Shown here: positions 11,293-20,087 of the stretch, piece by piece
Position numbering within the stretch: the first letter of the stretch is position 1
Layout: each line of letters opens with the position of its first letter
Assembly: GCA_022360445.1 (NCBI GenBank)
Contig: JAKSCV010000076.1
Location: forward strand, 1-64,000
Direction of reading: 5' to 3'
Length of the DNA: 64,000 bases
From: Gammaproteobacteria bacterium
GTDB lineage: Bacteria > Pseudomonadota > Gammaproteobacteria > UBA5861
The notes under the pieces: generated by a model
Seen by the model: only the letters and a program-made list of their open reading frames with translations
What the model was told of the DNA's origin: nothing
The model's database searches: none
Position numbers and translations under genes: made by a program

Positions 11293-12179
11293 TGATAGAC
11301 CAATCCGATGATTTCCCAAATCGTTATTCTGGCTCCAGCGTAGAGGCTAGTGCAAAAAAAGGGAGTCGAGTTATGGATATAGGAAAAGAAGTCAGCCAGA
11401 AAACGAAAGAGTCTATTGCTCAGCCTTCTTCTCTTAATTTGCCCATGAATGCTGACCTCAGCGGTAGTGAGTTAAACAGCTTAGTTGAAAGCCGGTTGCA
11501 AATTAAACAAATGAAAGAGCTTAATCCTTTAAGCCCTGTTGAGCTCTCGAAGAAAAAAATTATTCATCCCGAAATGAAGGAAAAACAAGTCATTAACAAG
11601 TTTAGAAGCCTTCGAACTAAACTTTTCGGGCATGACTTCAGGAATAACTCAGTTGTACTTGTCTGTACAACACATGAGGGTGGAGGCAGTACTTTTTTTG
11701 CTATAAACCTGGCCGCAGCTATCGCACTGGAGGAAAGTAAAACCTCCTTGTTGATCGATTGTAATCTCAATAACCCATCGATAACGGAAACCTTTGGATT
11801 GAAAGGTGAAGTAGGTCTAACAGACTATCTTGAAGACCCAAATGTTGATTTAGAGAAGATCATATACCCTTCAGGTATCAGTCGTTACCGAGTTATTCCG
11901 GTAGGTACATCCTTAGAAAGCAGTAGTGAGTTTTTTACATCAGTCAGAATGCGCCAATTGCTACAGTTGGCGAGAGAAAGGTATTCGGACAGATACGTAA
12001 TTCTTGATACACCTCCTGTCCTAGGTTCTGCAGATACCAGCATTCTCGCGCCTCTCTGCAATAAACTTTTGGTTGTTGCGCCATATGGTGAAGTCAGTGA
12101 GGATGATTTTTCGCGTACCATTGAAACTGTTGGACCAGAAAGAGTAACAGGTGTCATTTTAAATGAGAAGCTGATTTAA
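11292..12179 (+). CDS. CpsD/CapB-like tyrosine-kinase homologue with degenerate Walker A
   Basis: A 295-residue protein of the BY-kinase/MinD-like fold. The start at ATG 11292 is chosen because GGAGG (11281-11285) precedes it and it overlaps the gumC-like stop; an upstream frame start at 11235 lacks these. Walker A' (LLIDCNLNNPSITETFGL) and Walker B (YVILDTPPVLGSADTSIL) look typical. The Walker A reads THEGGGSTFFAINLA where the family has a GEGKS-type loop, so the phosphate-binding lysine is absent. No C-terminal tyrosine cluster is seen; the protein ends VILNEKLI. It may be an inactive regulator of the chain-length protein. Confidence 0.82.
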   Translation: MIDQSDDFPNRYSGSSVEASAKKGSRVMDIGKEVSQKTKESIAQPSSLNLPMNADLSGSELNSLVESRLQIKQMKELNPLSPVELSKKKIIHPEMKEKQVINKFRSLRTKLFGHDFRNNSVVLVCTTHEGGGSTFFAINLAAAIALEESKTSLLIDCNLNNPSITETFGLKGEVGLTDYLEDPNVDLEKIIYPSGISRYRVIPVGTSLESSSEFFTSVRMRQLLQLARERYSDRYVILDTPPVLGSADTSILAPLCNKLLVVAPYGEVSEDDFSRTIETVGPERVTGVILNEKLI

Positions 12180-12215
12180 GTTGTTAAACCCCATCCCATC
12201 TTATAGAGAATTTTT

Positions 12216-13475
12216 ATGCGCGTCGGCTGCTCAATTTCTTTTAAATTCCAATTAATATTACCCTTAGTATTTTTCTCTTTCTTCTCTTCCTCGTATGCGT
12301 TTGAGCTTAAACAAAGTGTCAGCTTAGAGGAAAGGTATGATAGTAATCTATTTCTCAGAGAAGAAAATGAAGGAGATGAGATCTCTTCATCAATTACGTA
12401 TGAATTTTGGGGGGTTAGCAAAACAAGAAAACTTGATTTTTCGATAGACTCTGCAATTGGTTATCGCTCATATACGAATGATTCCATTGACCCTGATTAT
12501 TTTGGGAGGATGGGTGTTAAGTCAATATATACATTCGATCAGGTAGGGCAATATAAGTGGGTTGTACTGAATAATTTACGCCAAGACCTTATAGACTCTG
12601 ATGGTGCATTTATTAGTGGAAATCTTGAGCACAAAAATAAATTTTCTACGGGTCCGAGAATCAATTTATCAATCTCTCAGAGCAGTCAGATTTTATTGGA
12701 TTTTTTATATGTTGATGAAAGAGTAGAAGATGAAGATGAATATACAGTTAGAAAAAAGGGAAATGCGGCTGTTAATAAAAAGTTTTCAGGTACACATAAT
12801 CTTTCAATAAATTTTAGTGCGGAAGAGGCTTCAGTGCATGATACTGATCCGAGCCAGGATAAAGATTTTCCAATTCACCAGACCGCTTATTTGAAATTTG
12901 ATAATAGCAAAATTACTAATAGCTATTATCTCGCTTTTGGAGGAACTGCTCTTGATTCAGAGTGGGAACCTTATGCAGGTTTAGGCTGGACTAGAAGTTT
13001 AAATAGTTCTAACCGAATATCTTTCGACTACTTAAGGGACTTTAACCTTGACGAAGAAGAAGTCGATGATGAAAATTTGCTCGACCTAAACGGTGAAGAG
13101 TTTCTTGATGACCGGTTAAAGTTTACTTATGAACATGATGCGGCAGATATTTCTACATTTTTTAGTCTCACTTATCGTCGAAAAGACTTTGTAAACAATA
13201 CTGTAGAGGATCAGAGCTATTATGGTTTTCGGGCAGAAGTAAGGGATTATTACTCTAACCGATCAATGTTCGACTACTACCTTCATTTTACTTTGTCAGA
13301 TAAGTCCAATAATAATAGTGAACAAAAAGATGCGTTGTTAGGAACAGCATTAACTTTAATTTATAGTCGTGGTCTTAATTTCGTTTTTAGAGGGGAGTAC
13401 GATACTCGGTTTGACTCAAATAATGACGATTTTAAAAATATAAGTCTCTTTTTATTGATAAGACTTAGCTCTTGA
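12216..13475 (+). CDS. Outer-membrane beta-barrel protein of exopolysaccharide locus
   Basis: A 419-residue secreted protein. The signal peptide ends at about residue 28 (FFSFFSSSYA/FELKQ). The mature part is built of alternating hydrophobic/polar strands such as SLEERYDSNLFLREEN, followed by many aromatic-rich strand pairs, typical of a beta barrel. Position after the export, chain-length and kinase-like genes resembles the TIGR03016/BBP2-type proteins of exosortase-linked exopolysaccharide loci (context inference). It is strongly AT-rich. A canonical C-terminal Phe is absent (ends LLIRLSS). Confidence 0.75.
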   Translation: MRVGCSISFKFQLILPLVFFSFFSSSYAFELKQSVSLEERYDSNLFLREENEGDEISSSITYEFWGVSKTRKLDFSIDSAIGYRSYTNDSIDPDYFGRMGVKSIYTFDQVGQYKWVVLNNLRQDLIDSDGAFISGNLEHKNKFSTGPRINLSISQSSQILLDFLYVDERVEDEDEYTVRKKGNAAVNKKFSGTHNLSINFSAEEASVHDTDPSQDKDFPIHQTAYLKFDNSKITNSYYLAFGGTALDSEWEPYAGLGWTRSLNSSNRISFDYLRDFNLDEEEVDDENLLDLNGEEFLDDRLKFTYEHDAADISTFFSLTYRRKDFVNNTVEDQSYYGFRAEVRDYYSNRSMFDYYLHFTLSDKSNNNSEQKDALLGTALTLIYSRGLNFVFRGEYDTRFDSNNDDFKNISLFLLIRLSS

Positions 13476-13499
13476 TTGTACTCAAAAGACTACCTTGAA

Positions 13500-15011
13500 A
13501 TGGCCATTACACGAAGAAAAAAGCCTGAAGTTGATTTATCTGATCTCAATATACAAAAATTAAAAAATACTTTTTTCATACTGCTTGCCCCTGTTTTTTT
13601 AGTTGGTTTTGGAATTCTGACGGATTGGTTGTTGCCAAAGTTTCTTATCTATGGGGTCGTGCTTTTATTAGGGCTTTTTATCTTTTTTAAAGGTCTTAGT
13701 GATCCAGAGTTTCTCATAGCAGCATTTATTATTTATTTGCCTATGGCAAAGGCGTTCAAGTTTAATATTGCGCCTATGGTTAATGGTACAAATGCTTTCT
13801 TTTTTGCAATATTTGTTTGTCTAGTTTTCTCCTCCAGAGAAAAAAGTAAAGAAATTTTTAAACGGCCTATTCACATTTATGTTGCATGGTATGCTGTTTT
13901 ATCTACATTTTCAGGTATAACAACGATATTATTTATTCCTGACGGAATTTCTTATTTGCTGGGTGAAAGTCTTTATGAGTATAAGGCCTGGGTTGATCAG
14001 TTTGTTTTGTATTTTTTAATCTATAAAGGCATAGATAACAAAGGTTTTGCAAAAAGAGTCTTTTTTTATATGATTCTTGGCAGTGTTTTGATGGAGCTAT
14101 ATGCTATCGAGGAATTACTTAAAAAAATAGGTAGAAGCTCTATTGAGAAATCTCGTGTAGATGGGCCTCTTTACCAACCGAATGATTTTGGTGCTTTTAT
14201 TGTTTATACATCATCAATGCTGATAGCGCTTATTGTTGTTAATATAAGAAATCTAAAAGCCTGGGTTTTAGCACCTTATTTACTCTTTATAGTCCGATTA
14301 TTACTCTCTACTTTTTCTCGTGGAGCTTATCTTGGGTTCGCTGCAGTAGGGTTAGTGTCGGCTTACGTGAAAGGTAAAAGTTTTTTGATATCAATGGGTT
14401 TAGTTGCTGTTTTAGCGGTTATGCTCTTTCCTGAGCTTGTTCCTAATTCTCTTAAAGATAGAATGAGCCAGACAACAGAAAATGATGGTATTGAAGAGAA
14501 GGTCGATCAAAGTACTGAAAGCCGCTTTGTTTTGTGGGATGCCGCTGTTGAAATGACAAAAGAAAGTCCTTTAATAGGTAAGGGTTTTAAAGCTTTCAGG
14601 TATTTAAAAGCAGAATATACTAAAGAAGATGTGAGAGAATCTGATACACACAGTATGTATTTATATCTCAGTTCTCAAATGGGAATTCCTGTTTTGGTTT
14701 TATTCTTATTGATTTTATGGAAACTTTTTATAAAAGGGCGTAATTTATATCTCACATCTGATGATAAAGTAGAAAAGGCGATTGGTTTAAGTGCCGCATC
14801 AATGGTTGCAGGAGTGGCAGTAATTAACGTTTTTGGATCTAGGATGGTCAATATTGAAGTCTGTGCTTATGTTTGGATCATGGTGGTCATAATTGACGTG
14901 TTGACACGAGAGAAAGTGACTAAAGGTAAAAGTAAGTCGAGAGATTTTGATAAGCAAAAGGCTGAAAGCTTAGTTGCATCTGATTTGCCAAAACTGAACA
15001 AGCCACTGTAG
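13500..15011 (+). CDS. O-antigen ligase/Wzy-type polymerase-like membrane protein
   Basis: Multi-pass inner-membrane protein of about 503 residues with ten or more hydrophobic helices. A large extracytoplasmic loop (about residues 330-390) ends in the family hallmark SDTHSMYLYLSSQMGIP with its conserved His. The PNDFGAF and FSRGAYLGF segments are also Wzy-C/O-antigen-ligase-like. It probably polymerises or ligates the exported glycan. The frame is open from a TTG at 13476 directly after the barrel stop; ATG 13500 is preferred although neither has a clear ribosome site. It is the last gene of the block. Confidence 0.8.
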   Translation: MAITRRKKPEVDLSDLNIQKLKNTFFILLAPVFLVGFGILTDWLLPKFLIYGVVLLLGLFIFFKGLSDPEFLIAAFIIYLPMAKAFKFNIAPMVNGTNAFFFAIFVCLVFSSREKSKEIFKRPIHIYVAWYAVLSTFSGITTILFIPDGISYLLGESLYEYKAWVDQFVLYFLIYKGIDNKGFAKRVFFYMILGSVLMELYAIEELLKKIGRSSIEKSRVDGPLYQPNDFGAFIVYTSSMLIALIVVNIRNLKAWVLAPYLLFIVRLLLSTFSRGAYLGFAAVGLVSAYVKGKSFLISMGLVAVLAVMLFPELVPNSLKDRMSQTTENDGIEEKVDQSTESRFVLWDAAVEMTKESPLIGKGFKAFRYLKAEYTKEDVRESDTHSMYLYLSSQMGIPVLVLFLLILWKLFIKGRNLYLTSDDKVEKAIGLSAASMVAGVAVINVFGSRMVNIEVCAYVWIMVVIIDVLTREKVTKGKSKSRDFDKQKAESLVASDLPKLNKPL

Positions 15012-15079
15012 CTTTCTAAGTTAATGAGCTAGCCTTACTCATACTTGGAACTGGCTATCACCCCGTTAATTTTAAGTTG

Positions 15080-15108
15080 TAGAGCATAACTTTTATTTTG
15101 ATGCTCTA
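15080..15108 (+). terminator. Possible terminator hairpin after the O-antigen-ligase-like gene
   Basis: TAGAGCAT pairs perfectly with ATGCTCTA around a T-rich 13-base loop, about 70 bases after the stop of the membrane protein. No U-tract follows, so termination is only suggested. Confidence 0.35.
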
Positions 15109-15303
15109 ACCGGATCTAAATCGATTGATGTTTCTTTCAGGGTATTAGAAGAAAGAAAAGTATCAATTGAAAGTACGGGATGATTTTCCTGAGGGCAGTC
15201 AATACTTCTATGTATTTCCTAGGTTTAGTTTAACCAAATAAACCATCATTAAATAGAAGCTTTCTGTCTTTTACTGATATCGGTTGTGGCGGGTGTTAAG
15301 CGT

Positions 15304-15309
15304 TATAAT
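15304..15309 (+). promoter_or_regulatory. Candidate -10 box for the thioesterase gene
   Basis: A perfect TATAAT lies 34 bases upstream of the chosen ATG at 15343. The only -35-like hexamer, TTGTGG at 15284, is spaced 14 bases away, shorter than usual, so the promoter is tentative. Confidence 0.35.
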
Positions 15310-15342
15310 TTGCTTTCTGACTTTACTATAAGGACTTCCATT

Positions 15343-15732
15343 ATGCTTGAAGACAATACACCAGGCTCTGAGCTTTCGCTCTCACTGAGGACTACCGCAA
15401 TGCCGGCGGACACGAATCCTAACGGCGATATATTTGGTGGGTGGTTGATGTCCCAAATGGATATTGCTGCAGGTATTTTTGCGGGCCAGCAAAATGAAGG
15501 GCGATTCGCAACAGTGGCTGTTGAAAAGATTACCTTTATTAAACCTGTGTTTGTTGGGGATCAAGTCAGTTGCTATTGCAAACTTCTCAAAACCGGTTCA
15601 ACATCAATCACGATGAAAGTAGAAACATGGGTTTGTCGTTTTCGGGGCAGGGCGGTTGAAAAAGTTGCTGACGGTGATTTCATTTTCGTCGCGATTGATG
15701 AAGAGCGACGCCCGGTCGAACATGGGCTTTGA
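15343..15732 (+). CDS. Acyl-CoA thioesterase, hotdog fold (YciA-like)
   Basis: A 129-residue hotdog thioesterase hydrolysing acyl-CoA to free acid and CoA. It shows the YciA/BACH motif NPNGDIFGGWLMSQMDIAAG with catalytic Asp, followed by ATVAVEKITFIKPVFVGDQV. The start at ATG 15343 is chosen for its AAGGA ribosome site and match to YciA length; the frame extends upstream to 15286 without similarity. Soluble cytoplasmic enzyme. It is followed by a DUF1285 gene on the same strand. Confidence 0.9.
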   Translation: MLEDNTPGSELSLSLRTTAMPADTNPNGDIFGGWLMSQMDIAAGIFAGQQNEGRFATVAVEKITFIKPVFVGDQVSCYCKLLKTGSTSITMKVETWVCRFRGRAVEKVADGDFIFVAIDEERRPVEHGL

Positions 15733-15768
15733 TTGTGGGGACGTTATGAATTGTGAGCCTGTTATTTG

Positions 15769-16311
15769 ATGAAAATAAAAGGCCCTGAATCCCTGCTTGC
15801 GCAAGTAGGAGAAACCAAACATCCTCCAGTATGGGGTTGGCATCCTGAACTCAGCGGCGACATTGATATTCGCATTGCCCGGAACGGAACATGGTTTCAT
15901 GAAGGTTCACCTATCGAACGCGATCGTTTGGTCAAGCTTTTTGCAAGCATTCTTAGACGTGAAGGTGATGAATATTTTTTGGTAACACCAGTAGAAAAGT
16001 GGCGTATTCAAGTTGATGACGCGCCTTTCGTGGTTACGTACTTATCAATAGTCGGGGAAGGAAAAAGTCAGCAATTATTGATGAGCACAAATGTTGATGA
16101 CAAAATCGTCGTTGATCGTGAGCATGCCATACACGTCAAAACAGACCCACAGACCGAAGAGCCTTCACCGTCTGTTCATGTCAGAGATCAGCTTTATGCA
16201 TTGATTAACAGAAATGTTTATTATGAGCTGGTGGCAAGTGCACGTGAGGAGAAAGGTCAGATTGGCATTGACAGTTGTGGGATATTTTTTCCGATGGGAT
16301 CTGCAGAATAA
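15769..16311 (+). CDS. DUF1285 family protein
   Basis: A 180-residue soluble protein matching the DUF1285 pattern: PPVWGWHPELSGDIDIRI, the motif NGTWFHEGSPIERDRLVKLF, then REGDEYFLVTPVEKWRIQVDDAPF. The C-terminal half contains YALINRNVYYELV. Structural members pair two small beta domains, but no biochemical role is established. ATG 15769 follows a TTG at 15766. It is 36 bases after the thioesterase gene, probably cotranscribed, and convergent with trxA. Confidence 0.85.
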   Translation: MKIKGPESLLAQVGETKHPPVWGWHPELSGDIDIRIARNGTWFHEGSPIERDRLVKLFASILRREGDEYFLVTPVEKWRIQVDDAPFVVTYLSIVGEGKSQQLLMSTNVDDKIVVDREHAIHVKTDPQTEEPSPSVHVRDQLYALINRNVYYELVASAREEKGQIGIDSCGIFFPMGSAE

Positions 16312-16351
16312 AGAACAACTTGTATGAAGGTAGGGTAAGTCAGTTATGCCT

Positions 16352-16382
16352 GTTACTTGTACCCGTAGAAGGCACAAGTAAC
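16352..16382. terminator. Hairpin between convergent DUF1285 and trxA genes
   Basis: A perfect 9-bp stem, GTTACTTGT against ACAAGTAAC, with a 13-base loop lies in the 96-base convergent gap. It could end transcription from both sides. There is no strong U-tract on either strand. Confidence 0.4.
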
Positions 16383-16407
16383 AAATAGACAGCCAAAGAA
16401 AACAAGG

Positions 16408-16734
16408 CTATACGATACCATCAATAAAATCTGTTAACTGGGATTTAGACAGTGCGCCGACTTTTGTTGCCTCGACCTCACCATTTTTAAAGACCATCAA
16501 CGTTGGAATACCACGAATACCATACTTGGGTGGCGTGTTGGGATTCTCGTCAATATTTAGTTTGGCAATTGTAATCTTTCCTGCATACTCGTCAGCAACT
16601 TGCTCCAGAATCGGGCCAATCATTTTGCAAGGCCCGCACCACTCGGCCCAATAGTCAACAAGTACGGGGGTTTCAGAATGCAGCACGTCCTGCTCAAAGC
16701 TACTGTCGGTGATGTTAATGATGTTGTCGCTCAC
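16408..16734 (-). CDS. trxA: Thioredoxin 1
   Basis: A 108-residue thioredoxin with the active site [13 protein letters not shown] (Cys about 33 and 36) and the cis-proline segment [14 protein letters not shown]. It is a general disulfide reductase in the cytoplasm, working with thioredoxin reductase. A good ribosome site (AAAGGAGAC) precedes the ATG. It is next to a decayed trpB2 gene and not in the common rho neighbourhood. Confidence 0.97.
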   Translation of the reverse strand: MSDNIINITDSSFEQDVLHSETPVLVDYWAEWCGPCKMIGPILEQVADEYAGKITIAKLNIDENPNTPPKYGIRGIPTLMVFKNGEVEATKVGALSKSQLTDFIDGIV

Positions 16735-16959
16735 AAGTGTCTCCTTTAATAATTCGATCAGGTGCTGTAAATAGCCTCTGAACTAATGTGGGGGCTTTTT
16801 TCATAATACCAATGTTCGGTGTTTGAGTAATCAACAATGAAAAAATAGGCTAATAACGGCATGAAAACGACATCATTGAATCTATTTCATCATGGGTCTT
16901 GTGGCCCCTTGGCATCAAAAAGTGGCTGAGCCTTCTACTGAAAGTACTTGAATTGATCG

Positions 16960-17421
16960 GTGACCAGCGGCCAATTTGTTGCATTCAAGCACAAGCCGGA
17001 TGCCTTCTGATTAAGCAAACAACACACCAGCTTGAAAGGATTCCAGTTGGGGAATAGCGATTGCGTTAACCAAACCCTCGTGGTGGAGCTGGCTGACTAA
17101 AGGGGAGTCGCCATGATAACGTACCCGCCTGCATGGATACCCGGTGACATAAAGTCGTGTCCCAGCGTGTACATTGTCATGATTGGCGTTAGGCCTGTGA
17201 CGTCACCATAATCGTATGCGTATGTGCCTTTGGTTAGCGTTGGGCAGGACGTGGGTTCGACGACCATTAACTCAATCGCTTTGCCCGCCGCTTTGCCCGC
17301 GAAAAAAGAAAAGGCGATGCCGCCGAAGTTAGACCCGCCACCACAGGACGCGAGCACCATATCAGCAACGACATTGTTCCAGTGCGTCGGCATATCTGGC
17401 CAGTAGGATTTTGGTGTCCAT
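16960..17421 (-). pseudogene. Decayed TrpB2-type tryptophan synthase beta gene
   Basis: Reading the minus strand, ATG at 17421 (with GGAG upstream) gives MDTKILLA. The frame shifts near 17400 into MPTHWNNVVADM, which joins directly at about 17357 to VLASCGGGSNFGGIAF. TrpB2 proteins have roughly 200 residues between these motifs, so the PLP-lysine region is gone. The frame continues through EPTSCPTLTKGTYAYDYGD and LGHDFMSPGIHAGG. One missing base near 17123 would restore LRYHGDSPLVSQL. An in-frame TAA at 17011-17013 then interrupts GVLFA/SEGI. Traces may continue to about 16870. Family assignment is by motif memory. Confidence 0.8.
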
Positions 17422-17521
17422 TTGCTGCTCCGAGTGGGGTTCTAAAATAACCGGGATTTTGTAAAAGACAGTGGCTCTAAACCCGACAAATGATAAGGCC
17501 TTTATAACACAGAAAAATGTG

Positions 17522-18745
17522 TTATGGGAGCCGCTTTGTGCCGTTCTTGTCGCGAGAAAAGTGATGCATGCCCATCATTTGTTGAGAAAATATTCTTCGC
17601 GCCCAGGGTGAAAAATCAAGAGAAATCAGTCCAAATGCACGCACAGGGCCTAGCCACTCTGCTCCTTCCCTGAAGAGGCGGGCAAGCCCGTCAGTCAGGT
17701 CAGTTGTACGGTTCTGATCGGTTTGCCTCATCTGGGTGAACTGCGTCAGCTGCGTGCTGTCACCGAGCAGGTGGGGAGCGTCTTTCAGTAGACATGTGGC
17801 CAAGGTATCGACATCGCGCAGAGCCAGATTAAAACCCTGTCCGCCCACAGGGTGAAGGCTTCTTCTGGCATTGCCAATAAAAACAGTCCGGCCGGTAAAC
17901 TGTGTTTCACTTTGAACAAGGTAGAGCGGAAAGGCCGTGCGTTTCCCGATCGACAAAAAACGTCCCTGCCGATAACCAAACTGAGCGTGTAGAGTTTTAA
18001 TAAACTCGGTATCTGTCGAAGACACGATCGCCTTGTCAGCCGCATCTACCGTCATAACAATGGAGCATCGTCCATCGTGCAGCGGCAGAATGGCTAATGG
18101 TCCTTGTGGCGTGAAACGCTCATAAGCCTTATTTTTATGAGGCCGTTCCGTCTGAGCGACGGTGATGATGGCTGTTTGCTTATAGTCGGTGTGTTTGGCA
18201 TGTACACCGGTCATTTTTCGAATGGACGAATGACTGCCGTCTGCGGCGACAAGCAAGCGGCAGCGGATAGCGCTGAGGCGGTCATCGGTTGTTGAGACAG
18301 CAAGGTCAACGTCATTATTCGTCTGCGATATGGCGGTGACGCGTGTTGCGCTGAGTAGATCAACGTTTTCTTGCGTCTTAAGGCGTTCCAGCATGACGCG
18401 GTCAAGTCGCCAGGCTTCCACGACGTAGCCCAGAGCAGGTGTGCCCACGTCCTGTCGACCGAGTTGGCAGGTGCCAAAGCGACCTTTTTCCGAGACGTGG
18501 ACGGTATGAATCGGTTCGGCGGATGCCGACAGAGCCGACCAGACACCCAGCTTTTCCAGCAGTAAACGGGTGCTGTAAGACAGCGCGAGCGTGCGGTCAT
18601 CATCATGTGGCTGTGTCTGGTCGTTAAAAGCGTGAGCATCAATCATTGCCACCCGCAGTGTCGTGTCCGCTAAACGGCAGGCCAGCGCTGCGCCAACGAC
18701 TCCGCCACCGACAATGACGAGGTCATAATCCACTGAGATGTTCAT
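17522..18745 (-). CDS. ubiH: 2-octaprenyl-6-methoxyphenyl hydroxylase (UbiH/UbiF family)
   Basis: A 407-residue FAD monooxygenase of ubiquinone synthesis. The Rossmann dinucleotide motif is VIVGGGVVGAALACRLAD (residues 10-27), the DG motif LLVAADGSHSSIRK, and the second FAD motif GNARRSLHPVGGQGFNLALRD. Its ATG overlaps the pepP stop by four bases, the classic ygfB-pepP-ubiH order. The second hydroxylase (visC/ubiI) that follows ubiH in E. coli is absent here; the trpB2 pseudogene lies downstream. A small 8-bp hairpin (17504-17525) spans its stop codon. Confidence 0.92.
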   Translation of the reverse strand: MNISVDYDLVIVGGGVVGAALACRLADTTLRVAMIDAHAFNDQTQPHDDDRTLALSYSTRLLLEKLGVWSALSASAEPIHTVHVSEKGRFGTCQLGRQDVGTPALGYVVEAWRLDRVMLERLKTQENVDLLSATRVTAISQTNNDVDLAVSTTDDRLSAIRCRLLVAADGSHSSIRKMTGVHAKHTDYKQTAIITVAQTERPHKNKAYERFTPQGPLAILPLHDGRCSIVMTVDAADKAIVSSTDTEFIKTLHAQFGYRQGRFLSIGKRTAFPLYLVQSETQFTGRTVFIGNARRSLHPVGGQGFNLALRDVDTLATCLLKDAPHLLGDSTQLTQFTQMRQTDQNRTTDLTDGLARLFREGAEWLGPVRAFGLISLDFSPWARRIFSQQMMGMHHFSRDKNGTKRLP

Positions 18746-20061
18746 GAAGTTGAGGCCATCAGGGCTTCGATCTCCTCAACAGACTTGGGCGCAAGGTCCG
18801 TCAGCACTTCGTTTCCATCACGTGTGACGACGACATCATCTTCAATGCGGATACCAATGTTGGCCAAGGGTTTGGGGACGCCCGACTCTGCCGGAAAGTA
18901 GAGGCCAGGTTCAACGGTGGTGACCATGCCTTTCTCCAGCAGCCGCCAGTCATCGTCCAACTTGTAGTCGCCAACATCATGCACATCCATGCCAAGCCAG
19001 TGTCCTGTCCGGTGCATGTAGAAGGCTTGGTAAGCATTTTTCTTGATCAGCTGATTGACATTACCTTTTAGCAGCCCCAGATGAACCAGGCCTTTGGTCA
19101 GTACTTTGATTGCGGCCTGATGAGGGTCATCCCAACTGTTACCCGGTTTGACTTTATCAATGGCACTCGCCTGTGCTTCCAGAACGATTTCGTAGGCATC
19201 GCGCTGGATACTGGAAAAGCGGCCATTGACGGGAAATGTACGGGTAATGTCGGCGGCGTAGCCCAGATACTCTGCTCCGGCATCAATTAATACCAGATCG
19301 CCGTCCCGCAAAGCATCGCTGTTTTCGGTGTAGTGCAAAATACAGCCATTGGCCCCACCACCAACAATAGAAGGATAAGCCTCACATGCATTGTTTTTGG
19401 CAAATGTGTACGTAAATTCTGCCGCGAGTTGATACTCTGTTATGCCAGGCTTACAGGCTTGCATAGCTCGCATATGAGCTTGTGCGGATATTTTTCCAGC
19501 TTTGCGCATCACCCCGGTTTCCAGCCGACTTTTGTACAGGCGCATTTCGTGCAGAATATGATCAAGCGAGATGAACTCTTTGGGAGGGTGACTGCCTGCG
19601 CGAATATTGGCCCGAACCTGATTGACCCAATGCATCACTTGAGCATCAAATTCAGGGTTAAGGCCCATGCTGTAAAAAATGCGCTCCCCATGTTCCATCA
19701 TTCCCGGCAAAATTTCGTCGATGTCGTCGATAGGAAAAGCATCGTCAGCTCCGAGTGCTTCTGGAGCGCGTTCAACTCCGAGGCGGCGACCGTGCCAAGT
19801 TTCCTGTTGGGGGTCACGTTGCCGACAAAAGAGTATGAATTCACCGCCTTTTCGACCCGGTGCCAGCAGAGCGACAGACTCGGGTTCTGTAAAGCCGGTC
19901 AAATAGAAAAAGTCACTGTCTTGACGGTAAGGGTAGTCTACATCTCGGTTACGCGGCTTTACGTTGGCCGCGGGAATAATGGCGATTGCGTTGTTGCCCA
20001 TTGCCCGCATCAGATTCTGGCGCCGACGATGGTGTTCTTTCAGTTGAGTTTTGTTGAGCAT
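18742..20061 (-). CDS. pepP: Xaa-Pro aminopeptidase
   Basis: A 439-residue aminopeptidase P, a two-metal pita-bread enzyme removing N-terminal residues before proline. The N-terminal creatinase-like domain has RNRDVDYPYRQDSDFFYLTG. Catalytic-domain ligands are visible in IDAGAEYLGYAADITRTFP, HRTGHWLGMDVHDVG, TVEPGLYF and RIEDDVVVT. Length matches E. coli PepP. It lies 26 bp after the UPF0149 gene and overlaps ubiH. Confidence 0.95.
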   Translation of the reverse strand: MLNKTQLKEHHRRRQNLMRAMGNNAIAIIPAANVKPRNRDVDYPYRQDSDFFYLTGFTEPESVALLAPGRKGGEFILFCRQRDPQQETWHGRRLGVERAPEALGADDAFPIDDIDEILPGMMEHGERIFYSMGLNPEFDAQVMHWVNQVRANIRAGSHPPKEFISLDHILHEMRLYKSRLETGVMRKAGKISAQAHMRAMQACKPGITEYQLAAEFTYTFAKNNACEAYPSIVGGGANGCILHYTENSDALRDGDLVLIDAGAEYLGYAADITRTFPVNGRFSSIQRDAYEIVLEAQASAIDKVKPGNSWDDPHQAAIKVLTKGLVHLGLLKGNVNQLIKKNAYQAFYMHRTGHWLGMDVHDVGDYKLDDDWRLLEKGMVTTVEPGLYFPAESGVPKPLANIGIRIEDDVVVTRDGNEVLTDLAPKSVEEIEALMASTS

Positions 20062-20087
20062 ATCCTGCGTCTGTGATGAGTCCGGTG

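Larger units (their letters stand above)
15012..15342. other. Intergenic region after the exopolysaccharide block
   Basis: About 330 bases without a supported gene. It holds an 8-bp hairpin (15080-15108), an imperfect inverted repeat between about 15121 and 15170 (TTGATGTTTCTTTC against GAAAGAAAAGTATCAA), and a TATAAT box just before the thioesterase gene. Base composition is still AT-rich. An open frame from 15286 merges into the thioesterase frame, but its N-terminal extension has no family similarity. Confidence 0.6.

Noticed and set aside
9011-15011. Exosortase/PEP-CTERM system
   Set aside because: Gene order is similar, but no exosortase and no PEP-CTERM sorting tail were found, so only a general exopolysaccharide block is claimed.
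17097-17393. Intact 98-residue open frame as a stand-alone gene
   Set aside because: Its ends match internal TrpB2 motifs and the flanking DNA continues the same family in other frames, so it is part of a pseudogene.
19333-20076. Plus-strand frame of 247 residues opposite pepP
   Set aside because: It lies wholly within the coding strand shadow of pepP, and its translation (CVVAHCPHQILAP and similar) has no domain pattern or ribosome site.
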